A stretch of 64,000 bases of DNA, from contig NZ_CP041191.1 in the NCBI RefSeq assembly GCF_006517275.1, forward strand, positions 4,893,001 through 4,957,000, in the 5' to 3' direction. The position numbers were made by a program, and so were the translations under genes. Positions 8,065 through 16,357 of the stretch are shown here, in pieces (the first letter of the stretch is position 1; each line of letters starts with the position of its first letter). The DNA comes from Labrenzia sp. PHM005. Its GTDB lineage: Bacteria > Pseudomonadota > Alphaproteobacteria > Rhizobiales > Stappiaceae. Below the pieces are notes generated by a model. That model worked only from the letters and a program-made list of their open reading frames with translations. It had not been told where the DNA came from and did not search any database.

Positions 8065-9966
8065 TTAGCCGATCAGAGCGTTGTCCGCGCGCTTGACGGC
8101 GATGACGGCTGAGCGGGCCAGTTTGCCGTCGCCGTCCGGGAACGGCGCCTTCGGGTGCTGGATGCCGACAAAAAGCGTGCGGCGGTCAGCGGACCAGGTG
8201 ACACCCGTCACTTCGGCGCCATAGGGCACGGTCATGAAACGCTCGATCTGACCGGTGACCGGGTCGCCAACCAGCATCTGGTTGTTGCCCATACCGGCGA
8301 AATCGCCTTCGTTTTTGTAGTTGCCGTCCGTCTGGATCCACAAAAGGCCCGACGTATCGAACATCATGCCGTCCGGCGAGTTGAACATGTTGCCGGCGTT
8401 GACGTTGGACGAGCCTGCATAGGCACTGTCACCGTGAACCTCCGGGTTGCCGGCCATAACATAGAGATCCCACTTGAAGGCACTTGCCGCATGGTCGTCA
8501 TTGGCCGGGTACCAGCGGACGATTTGGCCGTAGTTGTTCTTCTCGCGCGGGTTCGGGCCGTTGACGGCGGTGTCGTCGCCACCGGCGTTCGGTTTGACGC
8601 CGCGGTTCTTGTTGTTGGTCAGCGCGCAGTAGGCTTCAACAGACACCGGGTTCACAGCTACCCATTCCGGACGGTCCATGGTGGTTGCGCCAACTTTGGA
8701 CGCTGCCATGCGGGAGAAGATGCAGATCTCTTCCTTGCTCATGCCAGTTGCTTCCGGAGTGAGAGCCACCCATTCACCGTTGCCGTCGTCAGCGAACTTG
8801 GCAACATAAAGCTGACCGTCGTCCAGAAGACCGTCGGTTGGGGCACCTGGCGTATAGGTGCCATTGGAGACGAATTTATACAGGAATTCGCCGCGCTCAT
8901 CGTCACCCATGTAAACAACAACCTGGCCGCTCGGCGCGAGCGTACAAGCGGCGTTTTCGTGCTTGAAACGGCCGAGAGCTGTGCGTTTGACCGGCGTTGA
9001 ACTCGGGTTGGTCGGATCAATCTCAACGATGTAGCCCGCGCGGCGCGGCTCGTTGACGTTTTTGGAAATGTCGAACCGCGCGTCGAATTTTTCATAGCTG
9101 TAGCGGCTCTCGTTGGAGATCCCGTAGCGCTTGTAATCGTGCGGGCGCTCGAAGGTATCATCGGTGGACCCGAAATAGCCGTTAAAGTTTTCTTCGCAGG
9201 TCAGATATGTGCCCCACGGGGTCTTGCCGGCACCACAGTTGTTGAAGGTGCCGAGAGATTTGGTGCCGGTTGGGTCGGCGTCGGTCTTCAGAAGGTCATG
9301 ACCGGCCGCAGGACCGGAAATCCGCATTTCCGTGTTATGGGTGATGCGGCGGTTGAACGGGCTGTCGACGACCACTTTCCAGCCGGCCGCCCCTTCTTCA
9401 ACTTCCATCACGGTCACGCCCTGGAAGTTCTGCAGCATCTTAACGTCGTCAGCCGACCGCGGTTTGCCGTCTCCGGTGTGCGGCAGGTTGATCTTCGGGT
9501 TCACATATTCGCTGTTGACGGCAATCACTTGCTTGTCGCCAACAACAAACAGCTCCATGCCGTCAGTGTTTTCGCCGAAGACACGATCAGAAGAGGCGAC
9601 CGGAACACCCGTCTCGCTGTCAAAATCAGCGGCGTCTGAGAACAGCTTATCGCCCCATTTCACCAAGATGTCCCAGGTATACCCTTCCGGAACATGCACG
9701 GTCGCATCGGTGGCAATGCCAACCGGAGAGAAGGCAAACCGGCCGGATGCCGCCTGAGCTTGTACAGATGTGGACGTCATCAAGCTGGCACCGGTGCCAA
9801 GGCCCATAACAGCCGCACCGGAACCAAAGGCAACCAGACCGCCAAGGAAACCGCGGCGCGACAGGCCCGCTTCAACAACACGGTCAAATTCGGTGATTTC
9901 TTCGGCCGGACGAACCAGCTCGTCCCACTCGTCCCAGGACAATTCGTCTTTGTTGATATCGGTCAT
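8065..9966 (-). CDS. phoX: PhoX-family alkaline phosphatase, Tat-exported
   Basis: The 633-residue protein is a PhoX/DUF839 phosphatase, which releases phosphate from organic esters in the periplasm using Ca and Fe. A twin-arginine signal is at residues 36-41 (SRRGFLGG, then a hydrophobic stretch to about 70). The family signatures are clear: NNCGAGKTPWGTYLTCEENFNGYFG in the middle, FKHENAACTLAPSG, VVYMGDDERGEFLYKFV, and GLLWIQTDGNYKNEG with a following mature C-terminus. The ATG at 9966 follows GGAGAG. The promoter carries a PhoB-box-like site (10037-10054), so induction by phosphate starvation is likely. It is monocistronic with its own terminator. Confidence 0.93.
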   Translation of the reverse strand: MTDINKDELSWDEWDELVRPAEEITEFDRVVEAGLSRRGFLGGLVAFGSGAAVMGLGTGASLMTSTSVQAQAASGRFAFSPVGIATDATVHVPEGYTWDILVKWGDKLFSDAADFDSETGVPVASSDRVFGENTDGMELFVVGDKQVIAVNSEYVNPKINLPHTGDGKPRSADDVKMLQNFQGVTVMEVEEGAAGWKVVVDSPFNRRITHNTEMRISGPAAGHDLLKTDADPTGTKSLGTFNNCGAGKTPWGTYLTCEENFNGYFGSTDDTFERPHDYKRYGISNESRYSYEKFDARFDISKNVNEPRRAGYIVEIDPTNPSSTPVKRTALGRFKHENAACTLAPSGQVVVYMGDDERGEFLYKFVSNGTYTPGAPTDGLLDDGQLYVAKFADDGNGEWVALTPEATGMSKEEICIFSRMAASKVGATTMDRPEWVAVNPVSVEAYCALTNNKNRGVKPNAGGDDTAVNGPNPREKNNYGQIVRWYPANDDHAASAFKWDLYVMAGNPEVHGDSAYAGSSNVNAGNMFNSPDGMMFDTSGLLWIQTDGNYKNEGDFAGMGNNQMLVGDPVTGQIERFMTVPYGAEVTGVTWSADRRTLFVGIQHPKAPFPDGDGKLARSAVIAVKRADNALIG

Positions 9967-10036
9967 AATTGCTCTCCAGAAGGATGGCTACTTAGATACG
10001 CTCATATGTGAGGTAAACAGCGATACCGAAAACAGC

Positions 10037-10054
10037 GTGACGCTAGCATGACAA
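10037..10054 (-). promoter_or_regulatory. PhoB box upstream of phoX
   Basis: Read on the minus strand the site is TTGTCATGCTAGCGTCAC: two 7-base half sites separated by 4 bases, the 11-base periodic layout of Pho boxes (CTGTCAT-N4-CTGTCAC). Matches are 6/7 and 5/7. A third, weaker half site (CTTTGAC, 5/7) lies exactly 11 bases further upstream. The site is about 70-90 bases before the phoX start. Confidence 0.7.
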
Positions 10055-10200
10055 CAACGTCAAAGTTGCCCTGTTCAGCCACGGGATAAACTTGCTTTTG
10101 ATCGTCGCCGAACGAACGAGTTTGGCCGCTCCCCTTAATACACCGCTGTCTCCTTACTTTTGGGCGGCAGACCGGGTTTTCAAATTAATTTTCAGAAAGG

Positions 10201-10668
10201 TCAGCCCTCGTCCGGCAGATCGGGAACATCTCCCAAAAGATAGCGCGGGCCCCGCCCGTGGCGGCTGGCCGCATCGCCGGCGTTGTAGAGCTTGCATTTC
10301 TGCATCGACAGGCAACCGCAGCCAATACAGCCATCCAGTTTTTCCCGAAGAGCCATCAATCCCTCGATCTTTCGATCAAGATGCGCCCTAAAGCCCCTAC
10401 TGATTTTGGTCCAGTCCGACTTTGTCGGCGCTCGGCCGTCTGGTAATTTCTGAAGTTGTTCGGCAATCTCGGTGATGGAAAATCCGAATTCCTGCGCCAC
10501 CAACACAAAGGAGAGGCGCCTTAAATCTGCACGCAAAAAGCGCCTCTGGCCGCCTTTGTTGCGCACGGAGGTGACCAAGCCTTTTGTCTCGTAAAAGCGG
10601 ATCGCCGACACCGACACCCCCGTCCGCTCGGCCAGCTCCCCGATTGACAATAAATCCGTGCCTTTCAC
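10201..10668 (-). CDS. soxR: SoxR redox-sensing regulator
   Basis: This 155-residue MerR-family protein has the N-terminal helix-turn-helix (LLSIGELAERTGVSVSAIRF, wing with GGQRRF), a dimerisation helix, and the SoxR cluster motif CIGCGCLSMQKC (Cys114, 117, 119 and 125; CX2CXCX5C) that binds [2Fe-2S]. Oxidation of the cluster by redox-cycling compounds switches on target promoters. I chose the GTG at 10668, preceded by GGAGG at 7-base spacing, over a TTG at 10680 that overlaps that site. It is divergent from a VOC gene, and the shared region holds a near-perfect SoxR box. No soxS is expected outside enterobacteria. Confidence 0.95.
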   Translation of the reverse strand: MKGTDLLSIGELAERTGVSVSAIRFYETKGLVTSVRNKGGQRRFLRADLRRLSFVLVAQEFGFSITEIAEQLQKLPDGRAPTKSDWTKISRGFRAHLDRKIEGLMALREKLDGCIGCGCLSMQKCKLYNAGDAASRHGRGPRYLLGDVPDLPDEG

Positions 10669-10702
10669 AAGCACCTCCAAAAAATGATGTTTCAGCCCTT
10701 GA

Positions 10703-10720
10703 CCTCAACTTAACTTGAGG
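10703..10720. promoter_or_regulatory. SoxR operator in divergent promoter
   Basis: CCTCAACTTAACTTGAGG differs by one base from the classic SoxR box CCTCAAGTTAACTTGAGG. It sits between a -35-like TTGACC (10699-10704) and a -10-like TATCTC (10724-10729) for the + strand gene. The 19-base spacer is the unusual length typical of MerR-family activated promoters. The VOC gene is therefore the predicted SoxR target. Confidence 0.92.
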
Positions 10721-10767
10721 AATTATCTCTGGTGTCCAACACAAGTCAAATCTTGAAAGGACACACA

Positions 10768-11157
10768 ATGTCAGGCGCATTTTTGGAACATGTGAACGTC
10801 ACCGTGAGTGATCCAGAGGCCACAGCAAAACGGCTGAATGACTGGTTCGGCTGGGAGATCCGCTGGAAGGGTGATAGCTTGGGCGGCGGCACCACCTACC
10901 ATATCGGCAATGATACCAGTTATATCGCCGCCTATACGCCGCCAAAGAAGACCGAAGCTCTGCAAGGTGAGAGCTACGGTATCCGCGGTGGTCTCAATCA
11001 CATTGCGGTCGTTGTCGACGATCTGGACGCGACGGAAGAGCTAATAAATGCCGGTGGCTATCAGACCAAGAACCACGCCGACTACGAGCCTGGCCGCCGG
11101 TTTTACTTCGACGATGACGACGGCATCGAGTTCGAAGTGGTCAGTTATTCGGACTAA
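10768..11157 (+). CDS. VOC-family protein, SoxR target
   Basis: The 129-residue protein has the two-module beta-alpha-beta-beta-beta layout of the vicinal oxygen chelate superfamily (glyoxalase, dioxygenase and antibiotic-binding proteins). It begins FLEHVNVTVSDPEATAKRL and has GLNHIAVVVDDLDATEELI for the second module and FYFDDDDGIEFEVVSYSD at the end. Candidate metal ligands are His8 and His74 and the late Glu residues. The ATG at 10768 follows GAAAGGA. Direct placement behind a SoxR box suggests a role in sequestering or detoxifying a redox-active compound. The substrate is not predictable. Confidence 0.85.
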   Translation: MSGAFLEHVNVTVSDPEATAKRLNDWFGWEIRWKGDSLGGGTTYHIGNDTSYIAAYTPPKKTEALQGESYGIRGGLNHIAVVVDDLDATEELINAGGYQTKNHADYEPGRRFYFDDDDGIEFEVVSYSD

Positions 11158-11318
11158 CGAACGCTCCGAGCCGAACCGGTATCAGATGCCAGAAAAACTG
11201 CCCCGTCTCCCAAGAGTTTTGAGAGGCGGGGGCGGTCTGGCGAACCCTCGATTTGGCAATAGGAAAATGATCTGCTGGCGTTTACGGTGTGTCCGGAATC
11301 ACGAAGGACGGACCCGGA

Positions 11319-12464
11319 ATGACAATTTCAGACTCTCGATTTGATGCACTCGAAACCCCATCGCTGATAGTTGATGAACAGCGAATGACACGAAACATCC
11401 GTCGCTTAGCAGATCACATCAAAATCAAAGGCGGCACGCTCCGGCCGCATTTGAAGACGGTCAAGTCGAAGGAGATTGCCAAGCGGCTTTTGACGGATGG
11501 AACAGGTCCAGCAACGGTCTCGACCCTCGCAGAAGCTGAAGTGTTTGCCGAAATGGGCGTGCGCGACATCACCTATGCGGTTGGTATCACGCCGCAAAAG
11601 CTAGACCGGGTGGCAGCAATCCAGACCCGCGGCTGCGATCTTTCCGTCATCCTCGACAGTGTGGCCCAGGCACAAGCCGTGGCGGATGCCTCCGAACGGC
11701 TTGGCCAAAAAATTCCTGCCCTGATCGAAATTGATTGTGATGGCCATCGCAGTGGTGTTGCCCCCGAAGATCCTGTTTTGCTCGAAATCGGCAAGATCCT
11801 GGCGGATAGCGCGGAGTTGCGCGGTGTGTTGACCCATGCCGGGGAAAGCTATGAGGTATCGGGCAAAAAAGCTCATGCGGACTTCGCCGAAATGGAACGC
11901 AGGGGCGCAACGCGGGCAGCCGATCGGCTGCGTGCCGCCGAACTGCCCTGCCCGGTCGTCAGCATTGGTTCCACCCCAACAGCGCATGCCGTTCAAAATC
12001 TCGAGGGCGTAACGGAAGTCCGCGCCGGTGTTTATGTCTTCTTTGACCTGGTGCAGGCCGGGATCGGTGTCTGTGACGTTGATGACATCGCCCTGTCCGT
12101 TCTGACAACCGTGCTGGGGCATCAGCGCGACAAGGGCTGGATCATCACTGATGCCGGTTGGATGGCCATGTCCCGGGATCGCGGCACGGCGGCACAAGAG
12201 GCCGATCAGGGCTATGGTCTTGTCTGCGATGAAACTGGCAAGGTTCTACCAGACCTAATCGTGATCAAGGCCAATCAGGAACACGGGATCATTGCCCTTC
12301 GGCCTGGAAGCACAACTCCCCTGCCCGATCTGCCACTTGGAACCCGGCTTCGCATTCTTCCCAATCACGCCTGTGCGACTGCCGCACAATATGGCGCCTA
12401 CCATGTTGTCCCAGCTGCCCCCGGCGCTGACCTCAAAACATGGCGACGTTTCGGCGGCTGGTAA
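11319..12464 (+). CDS. DSD1-family PLP enzyme (D-threonine aldolase / D-serine dehydratase type)
   Basis: The 381-residue protein is a fold-type III PLP enzyme. The PLP lysine lies in RPHLKTVKS near residue 48. The C-terminal domain carries the Zn-binding LPNHACATAAQY segment seen in D-threonine aldolases and eukaryotic-type D-serine dehydratases. Conserved blocks ETPSLIVDEQRMTRNI, GDxHRSG-like EIDCDGHRSG, and EVRAGVYVFFD support the family. It cleaves or dehydrates a D-beta-hydroxy amino acid; the exact substrate is open. I chose the ATG at 11319 over a GTG at 11289 because homology begins there. It is not obviously in an operon; the next gene converges on it. Confidence 0.85.
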   Translation: MTISDSRFDALETPSLIVDEQRMTRNIRRLADHIKIKGGTLRPHLKTVKSKEIAKRLLTDGTGPATVSTLAEAEVFAEMGVRDITYAVGITPQKLDRVAAIQTRGCDLSVILDSVAQAQAVADASERLGQKIPALIEIDCDGHRSGVAPEDPVLLEIGKILADSAELRGVLTHAGESYEVSGKKAHADFAEMERRGATRAADRLRAAELPCPVVSIGSTPTAHAVQNLEGVTEVRAGVYVFFDLVQAGIGVCDVDDIALSVLTTVLGHQRDKGWIITDAGWMAMSRDRGTAAQEADQGYGLVCDETGKVLPDLIVIKANQEHGIIALRPGSTTPLPDLPLGTRLRILPNHACATAAQYGAYHVVPAAPGADLKTWRRFGGW

Positions 12465-12523
12465 CAATAGAAAATCGGGCGGAAGACCACCCGTTTCCTA
12501 TCCCGAAACCCAAGGGCGAACAC

Positions 12524-13291
12524 TTACCGCGGCGCCATCCGGATCGCGCCGTCGAGACGAATGGTTTCGCCGTTGAGCATGTCGTTTTCGCAGATGGCTT
12601 TAACCAGCTGAGCATATTCCGTCGCCCGGCCGAGGCGGGACGGGAACGGCACTTGCTGACCAAGGGAATCCTGAACCTCTTGAGAAAGGCCCAGCAGCAT
12701 TGGGGTCTCGAAAATACCGGGCGCGATGGTCATAACCCGGATGCCGGTTTTCGAGAGATCCCGGGCAACCGGCAGCGTCATTCCGGCAACACCCGCCTTG
12801 GATGCAGCATAAGCGACTTGACCGATCTGGCCATCGAACGCCGCAACCGAAGCTGTGGAGACAATGACACCACGGCCGCCATCGGCAGTCACCGGATCAA
12901 GAGTGGTCATGCCAGTGGCAGCCAAAGAGATGCAGCGGAAAGATCCGATCAAGTTGACCGAAATGACCTTCTCGAACATATCCATCGGATGTGGCTCACC
13001 GCGCGACGTGGTTTTACCCACTGGCGCAATGCCGGCGCAATTGACCAGAATGCGTTCCTGGCCGTGGGCCGCGCGGGCTGTTTCAAACCCGGCTTCAACG
13101 CTGGCCTGATCGGTGACATCAACGTCGGCAAACACGCCGCCGATTTCCTGCGCAACGGCGGCGCCTTGTTCCGCGTTTCGATCGAACAGCGTCACCTTGA
13201 CACCTTCCGCTGCCAGCATCCGCGCGGTCGCCGCGCCCAGACCTGACGCTCCACCAGTGACAACAGCTGCCAAAGATTGATCCAGCTTCAT
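12524..13291 (-). CDS. SDR dehydrogenase, HSD10-like (3-hydroxyacyl-CoA type II)
   Basis: This 255-residue short-chain dehydrogenase has the NAD motif VVTGGASGLGAATARMLA, the NAG variant VNCAGIAP, and the catalytic Ser-Tyr-Lys set (STASVAAFDGQIGQVAYAASKAG). The acidic residue in LFDRN after beta-2 predicts NAD preference. The C-terminal LGQQVPFPSRLGRATEYAQL and LNGETIRLDGAIRMAPR are typical of HSD17B10-like 3-hydroxyacyl-CoA and 3-hydroxy-2-methylbutyryl-CoA dehydrogenases of fatty acid or isoleucine breakdown. The ATG at 13291 follows GAGGAGG; a longer frame from 13327 has no such site. A palindrome 55-70 bases upstream may be its operator. Confidence 0.88.
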   Translation of the reverse strand: MKLDQSLAAVVTGGASGLGAATARMLAAEGVKVTLFDRNAEQGAAVAQEIGGVFADVDVTDQASVEAGFETARAAHGQERILVNCAGIAPVGKTTSRGEPHPMDMFEKVISVNLIGSFRCISLAATGMTTLDPVTADGGRGVIVSTASVAAFDGQIGQVAYAASKAGVAGMTLPVARDLSKTGIRVMTIAPGIFETPMLLGLSQEVQDSLGQQVPFPSRLGRATEYAQLVKAICENDMLNGETIRLDGAIRMAPR

Positions 13292-13345
13292 CAAAGCCTC
13301 CTCAGAATTTAATCTATTGATATTCAACAGATAATTATTAGTTGA

Positions 13346-13361
13346 TTGACGAAAACGTCAA
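13346..13361. promoter_or_regulatory. Perfect inverted repeat upstream of the SDR gene
   Basis: TTGACGAAAACGTCAA is a perfect 6-bp palindrome with a 4-base AT spacer. It sits in the promoter position of the dehydrogenase gene. It resembles sites of MerR-type regulators of branched-chain amino acid catabolism (LiuR), which would suit an isoleucine-pathway enzyme. That link is an inference from memory of the motif. Confidence 0.45.
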
Positions 13362-13447
13362 TTTGAGAGGCAAAGTGTCTGAGTTTCCGCCATTCGTCAA
13401 GCTTGATTGCGCTGATTTGCTGGAAATGCGGAGACTGAGAAGTTGTG

Positions 13448-14803
13448 TCAGTTAGACAGCACTGCGAGATCGACCGGGTCCGGAATGCCGCCAACCGAGC
13501 TTGCACGGCGGATGTCCACAGCAGGTCCGGAATAACCTTGCGCTTTTGCAAGTTCCAGCGATGCACAATCGGTCAAAGCGGTACTTTTCTGCGCTTTATT
13601 GGCATCTTCCAGCTTGGCCGCCCGGTTAACCGCATCGCCGATCACTGTAAATTCAAGCCGGTCCTTGGATCCGATCACCCCGACCGTGACCGGACCGGCA
13701 GCGACCGCCGTGCCGATCCGCAATTCGTACGGCCAGCCGGCATCCTTGAACCGGTCCTGCGCCGACTTGACCGCTTCCGCCAACCCTTGTGCTGCACGCA
13801 AGGCATCGGCGGCATAGGTCTGCGATGGCGCCACTGCGCCAAAAGTGGCCAGGATACCGTCCCCCAAGAACTTATCGACCTGTCCGCCTTCCCGATTGAT
13901 CACCTCAACGGCCAGATTCTGATATTCTGCGAGCACCGCTAGAACCTTTTCCGGCGGCAGCAGTGCCGATGTCGATGTAAACGATCGGATGTCGGCATAG
14001 AGGATCGCAGCTTCCCGAAGACTGCCCTCCCCGGCCTCCAAGGCTTGATGGGCGTCGGTAATGGAAGACGCCACTTCCGGCGCAAAGAACCGTTTCAGAT
14101 CCTCAGCTGCGCTATGTTCCCGCGTTGCTTCAAACAGCATTGATCGCCCGCGGAACAGGGCGACGGACAACAGCACCGTGACGGCTAATATGACCATGGT
14201 CTTGTCGAGTTCCGCACCGATCAGGATGCTGTTGCCGGTGAGATATTCAACATAGTTGCGGGTCACCCGCATGCCGCCCATGTCTGAAAAAACCGCGTAA
14301 AACACCAACCCGATCCAGCCAGCGATTGCAACCATTCCCGTGGTTAGAACAAATCTTGGATCGAACCGCAGCGCCCGCAACCCAATGAAAATGAAGACAT
14401 ACATCAAGGTCGGTGTCTTCAAATAAAAGGTCGGATGCTGGTCATATTGAATATGGAAGGAAAAAATCAGCCCGACGAGAAGTGCCATATCCACGCAAAT
14501 GGATATCAGCAGAAACCATTGCGGCAATTCAAAGCGGTAGGACAGCGCCAGCCGGGTGACGGTGAAAAGGAAATAAGTCCCAAGTGCAATCGGCACAAAA
14601 TTGAACCCGGCAGATCCTTCCGCCCGGGGCGCAATGATATAGAGCGTTGAAAAAAACAGGACGAGCGCCAGTTGGACCCAACCGATCAGCCGCTCAGACG
14701 CGGCCTCACGCGCTGCGATTTCCGCCCGAACTCGATCGGGCAGGCCGGTGTCCGGCGGTCCGCCACGCAAAATATATCGGATGGTTTCGCTCAATCTCGC
14801 CAT
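13448..14803 (-). CDS. Membrane-bound class III adenylate cyclase
   Basis: The 451-residue protein has six membrane segments in residues 38-218 and a C-terminal cyclase domain from about 260. Catalytic residues are visible: metal-binding Asp271 (ILYADIRSFTS) and Asp315 (KFLGDGILATFG), substrate-defining Lys311 with Thr386 (the adenylate-type pair), and Asn393. The transition-state Arg four residues after Asn is Lys397 (VNRAAKLE). Such substitutions occur in rhizobial homologues, but activity should not be assumed. I chose the ATG at 14803; the longer 14857 start is less likely. No partner is evident. The product would be cAMP in response to an unknown membrane signal. Confidence 0.88.
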   Translation of the reverse strand: MARLSETIRYILRGGPPDTGLPDRVRAEIAAREAASERLIGWVQLALVLFFSTLYIIAPRAEGSAGFNFVPIALGTYFLFTVTRLALSYRFELPQWFLLISICVDMALLVGLIFSFHIQYDQHPTFYLKTPTLMYVFIFIGLRALRFDPRFVLTTGMVAIAGWIGLVFYAVFSDMGGMRVTRNYVEYLTGNSILIGAELDKTMVILAVTVLLSVALFRGRSMLFEATREHSAAEDLKRFFAPEVASSITDAHQALEAGEGSLREAAILYADIRSFTSTSALLPPEKVLAVLAEYQNLAVEVINREGGQVDKFLGDGILATFGAVAPSQTYAADALRAAQGLAEAVKSAQDRFKDAGWPYELRIGTAVAAGPVTVGVIGSKDRLEFTVIGDAVNRAAKLEDANKAQKSTALTDCASLELAKAQGYSGPAVDIRRASSVGGIPDPVDLAVLSN

Positions 14804-14880
14804 GGCACACCCGTTGACTGTTGGGCTGAATGTCGCTGCTGACGCCCAGTTTGACAAGCCGACCGCGCCGGAATGTGAGC

Positions 14881-16056
14881 TTATGTGATTGCCCCGGCAT
14901 TTGGAGCATCTGAACCGGACATACGCAACTTCTCAACAGCCATAACGAGATCCGCCTGGCGTCGGCAGCCGCTTTTTGATAGCGCCGATTTGATCTGATT
15001 GCGCACCGTATGGATGCTCACAGACCGGTGGCTGGCAACTTCGGCTGCCGTCATGCCATCCGCCAGAAGTAATGCGATCTCAGCTTCCACCTGACTCAAA
15101 CCAAGCGTACTCTGGACCACACCACCAATTTCCAGAACCGGCGCTTCCGCCTTTAGTGCCAACAAGAGCGCGGCAGTTGATCTGTCAAAAAAAGCGCCAA
15201 AGGGCGAGCGGTCCATGTCGCCAAGGCACAATCCGATCGCCCGGCAGGTCCAGCTTTGTCCCCTTTCACCGTCAATGTGCCAGCTTCGGAAGACCGATTG
15301 TTTGCCTTTGGATTGAAGGCGCGCCAGCTGAGCAATGCATGTCTGGACGGAAGATGAGGTAAGCCGCAATTTCCCGCCTAAGCTGGTCTGGATTGGCTCA
15401 CCGCGCTCAATCAACCGTTCAGCTTCCGAGCTGGCATAATGAATCCGCATCTCGGGATCGACCAGAACGACAGCTGTTTGCGATCCCAATTTGTGCTGAT
15501 CAGCAGCCCATTTTTCAAAGGACAGGCCCGAGATCATCCGGTTGATTTCCAAAGACTGGCGCATGATCGGGGCGATGCGTGCGCACAAGGACAACCAGCG
15601 TTGCTCGTGGCCTTCTTGATCTTTGGCGCGCATGTTGCCGCCGAACAGGAACATCCGGTTTTCATCGCGAAGAAGCAACGTCCCGCCGCCGTAATAAATG
15701 TCCTCTGACGGACGCAGCAAATCGGCATAAAAGCCGGTCTTTTTCATAACCTCAGCAGGACACAATTCAGTGGAAGAGGCAACTTGGCCCACCTTCATGG
15801 CCTCAAAGTTTAGCGCGTAAGGATTTTCATCGAGATAGTGCTCTTGGTAGAGCTCCAAGATTTCGGGGTCATAGCCAGATGCATATGCAAGCGGGGCGGC
15901 GCTAGTTTCAAGATCGTATCCCATGATCTGGGTGCAGACCTGAGGCCCAAGGACCCTGCCAAGGGAATCAACAACTTGCTGCCAGCGATCAGGTTCCATG
16001 GCCGCTGCAAGGATGTCATTAGAAACATCCGCAAATTGTTCAACTGTAACTGGCAC
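14881..16056 (-). CDS. LuxR-type transcriptional regulator
   Basis: The 391-residue protein ends in a LuxR helix-turn-helix (LGLSQVEAEIALLLADGMTAAEVASHRSVSIHTVRNQIKS split over residues 325-365). The N-terminal ~300 residues look like a sensory region with a PAS-like segment (VVLVDPEMRIHYASSEAERLI near 205-225). No receiver domain and no acyl-homoserine-lactone-binding motif are evident, so it is not a response regulator and probably not a quorum-sensing receptor. The GTG start follows GGAGGG. The 300 bases upstream hold structured sequence (see 16225-16327). Target genes are unknown. Confidence 0.82.
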   Translation of the reverse strand: MPVTVEQFADVSNDILAAAMEPDRWQQVVDSLGRVLGPQVCTQIMGYDLETSAAPLAYASGYDPEILELYQEHYLDENPYALNFEAMKVGQVASSTELCPAEVMKKTGFYADLLRPSEDIYYGGGTLLLRDENRMFLFGGNMRAKDQEGHEQRWLSLCARIAPIMRQSLEINRMISGLSFEKWAADQHKLGSQTAVVLVDPEMRIHYASSEAERLIERGEPIQTSLGGKLRLTSSSVQTCIAQLARLQSKGKQSVFRSWHIDGERGQSWTCRAIGLCLGDMDRSPFGAFFDRSTAALLLALKAEAPVLEIGGVVQSTLGLSQVEAEIALLLADGMTAAEVASHRSVSIHTVRNQIKSALSKSGCRRQADLVMAVEKLRMSGSDAPNAGAIT

Positions 16057-16224
16057 ACGCCCTCCAATTCCCTTTTGGTCCGTCGATCATGTCCAGACCT
16101 GAAACAATTTACTATGGCATAGCCCAAATGGGTCATGCCTGCTGCAAGAAATTTGTATACAAGATTTTTGATTGCGTTGATCGCTTTGCCGATACGGAGT
16201 TTTCCTCCCAAAGCATCGCGAGCC

Positions 16225-16327
16225 TGAATTGCACTCATGTGCTCCCACAAGCACGCAATTCAAAAAACGGATCGATTATTGAAAATCCATACTCAAGTTT
16301 GGCGGCCGTTTTGGCCGCCTCTTTTTT
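16225..16327 (+). ncRNA. Possible small RNA end: hairpin plus intrinsic terminator
   Basis: In the gap between the LuxR and MBL genes the + strand shows two stem-loops. The first pairs TGAATTGC (16225-16232) with GCAATTCA (16255-16262) and has an inner GTGCT/AGCAC stem. The second pairs GGCGGCC with GGCCGCC (16301-16319) and is followed by CTTTTTTG, an intrinsic terminator on the + strand. No + strand gene precedes it, so the terminator would need an unannotated transcript starting between about 16080 and 16220. The boundaries given cover only the visible structures. Weak support. Confidence 0.3.
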
Positions 16328-16357
16328 GAGGAACATCGCTCGAAGCGTGGCACGCCG

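Noticed and set aside
8155..9000. 281-codon + strand frame antisense to phoX
   Set aside because: It is a reading-frame shadow of phoX; the PhoX signatures on the minus strand are unambiguous.
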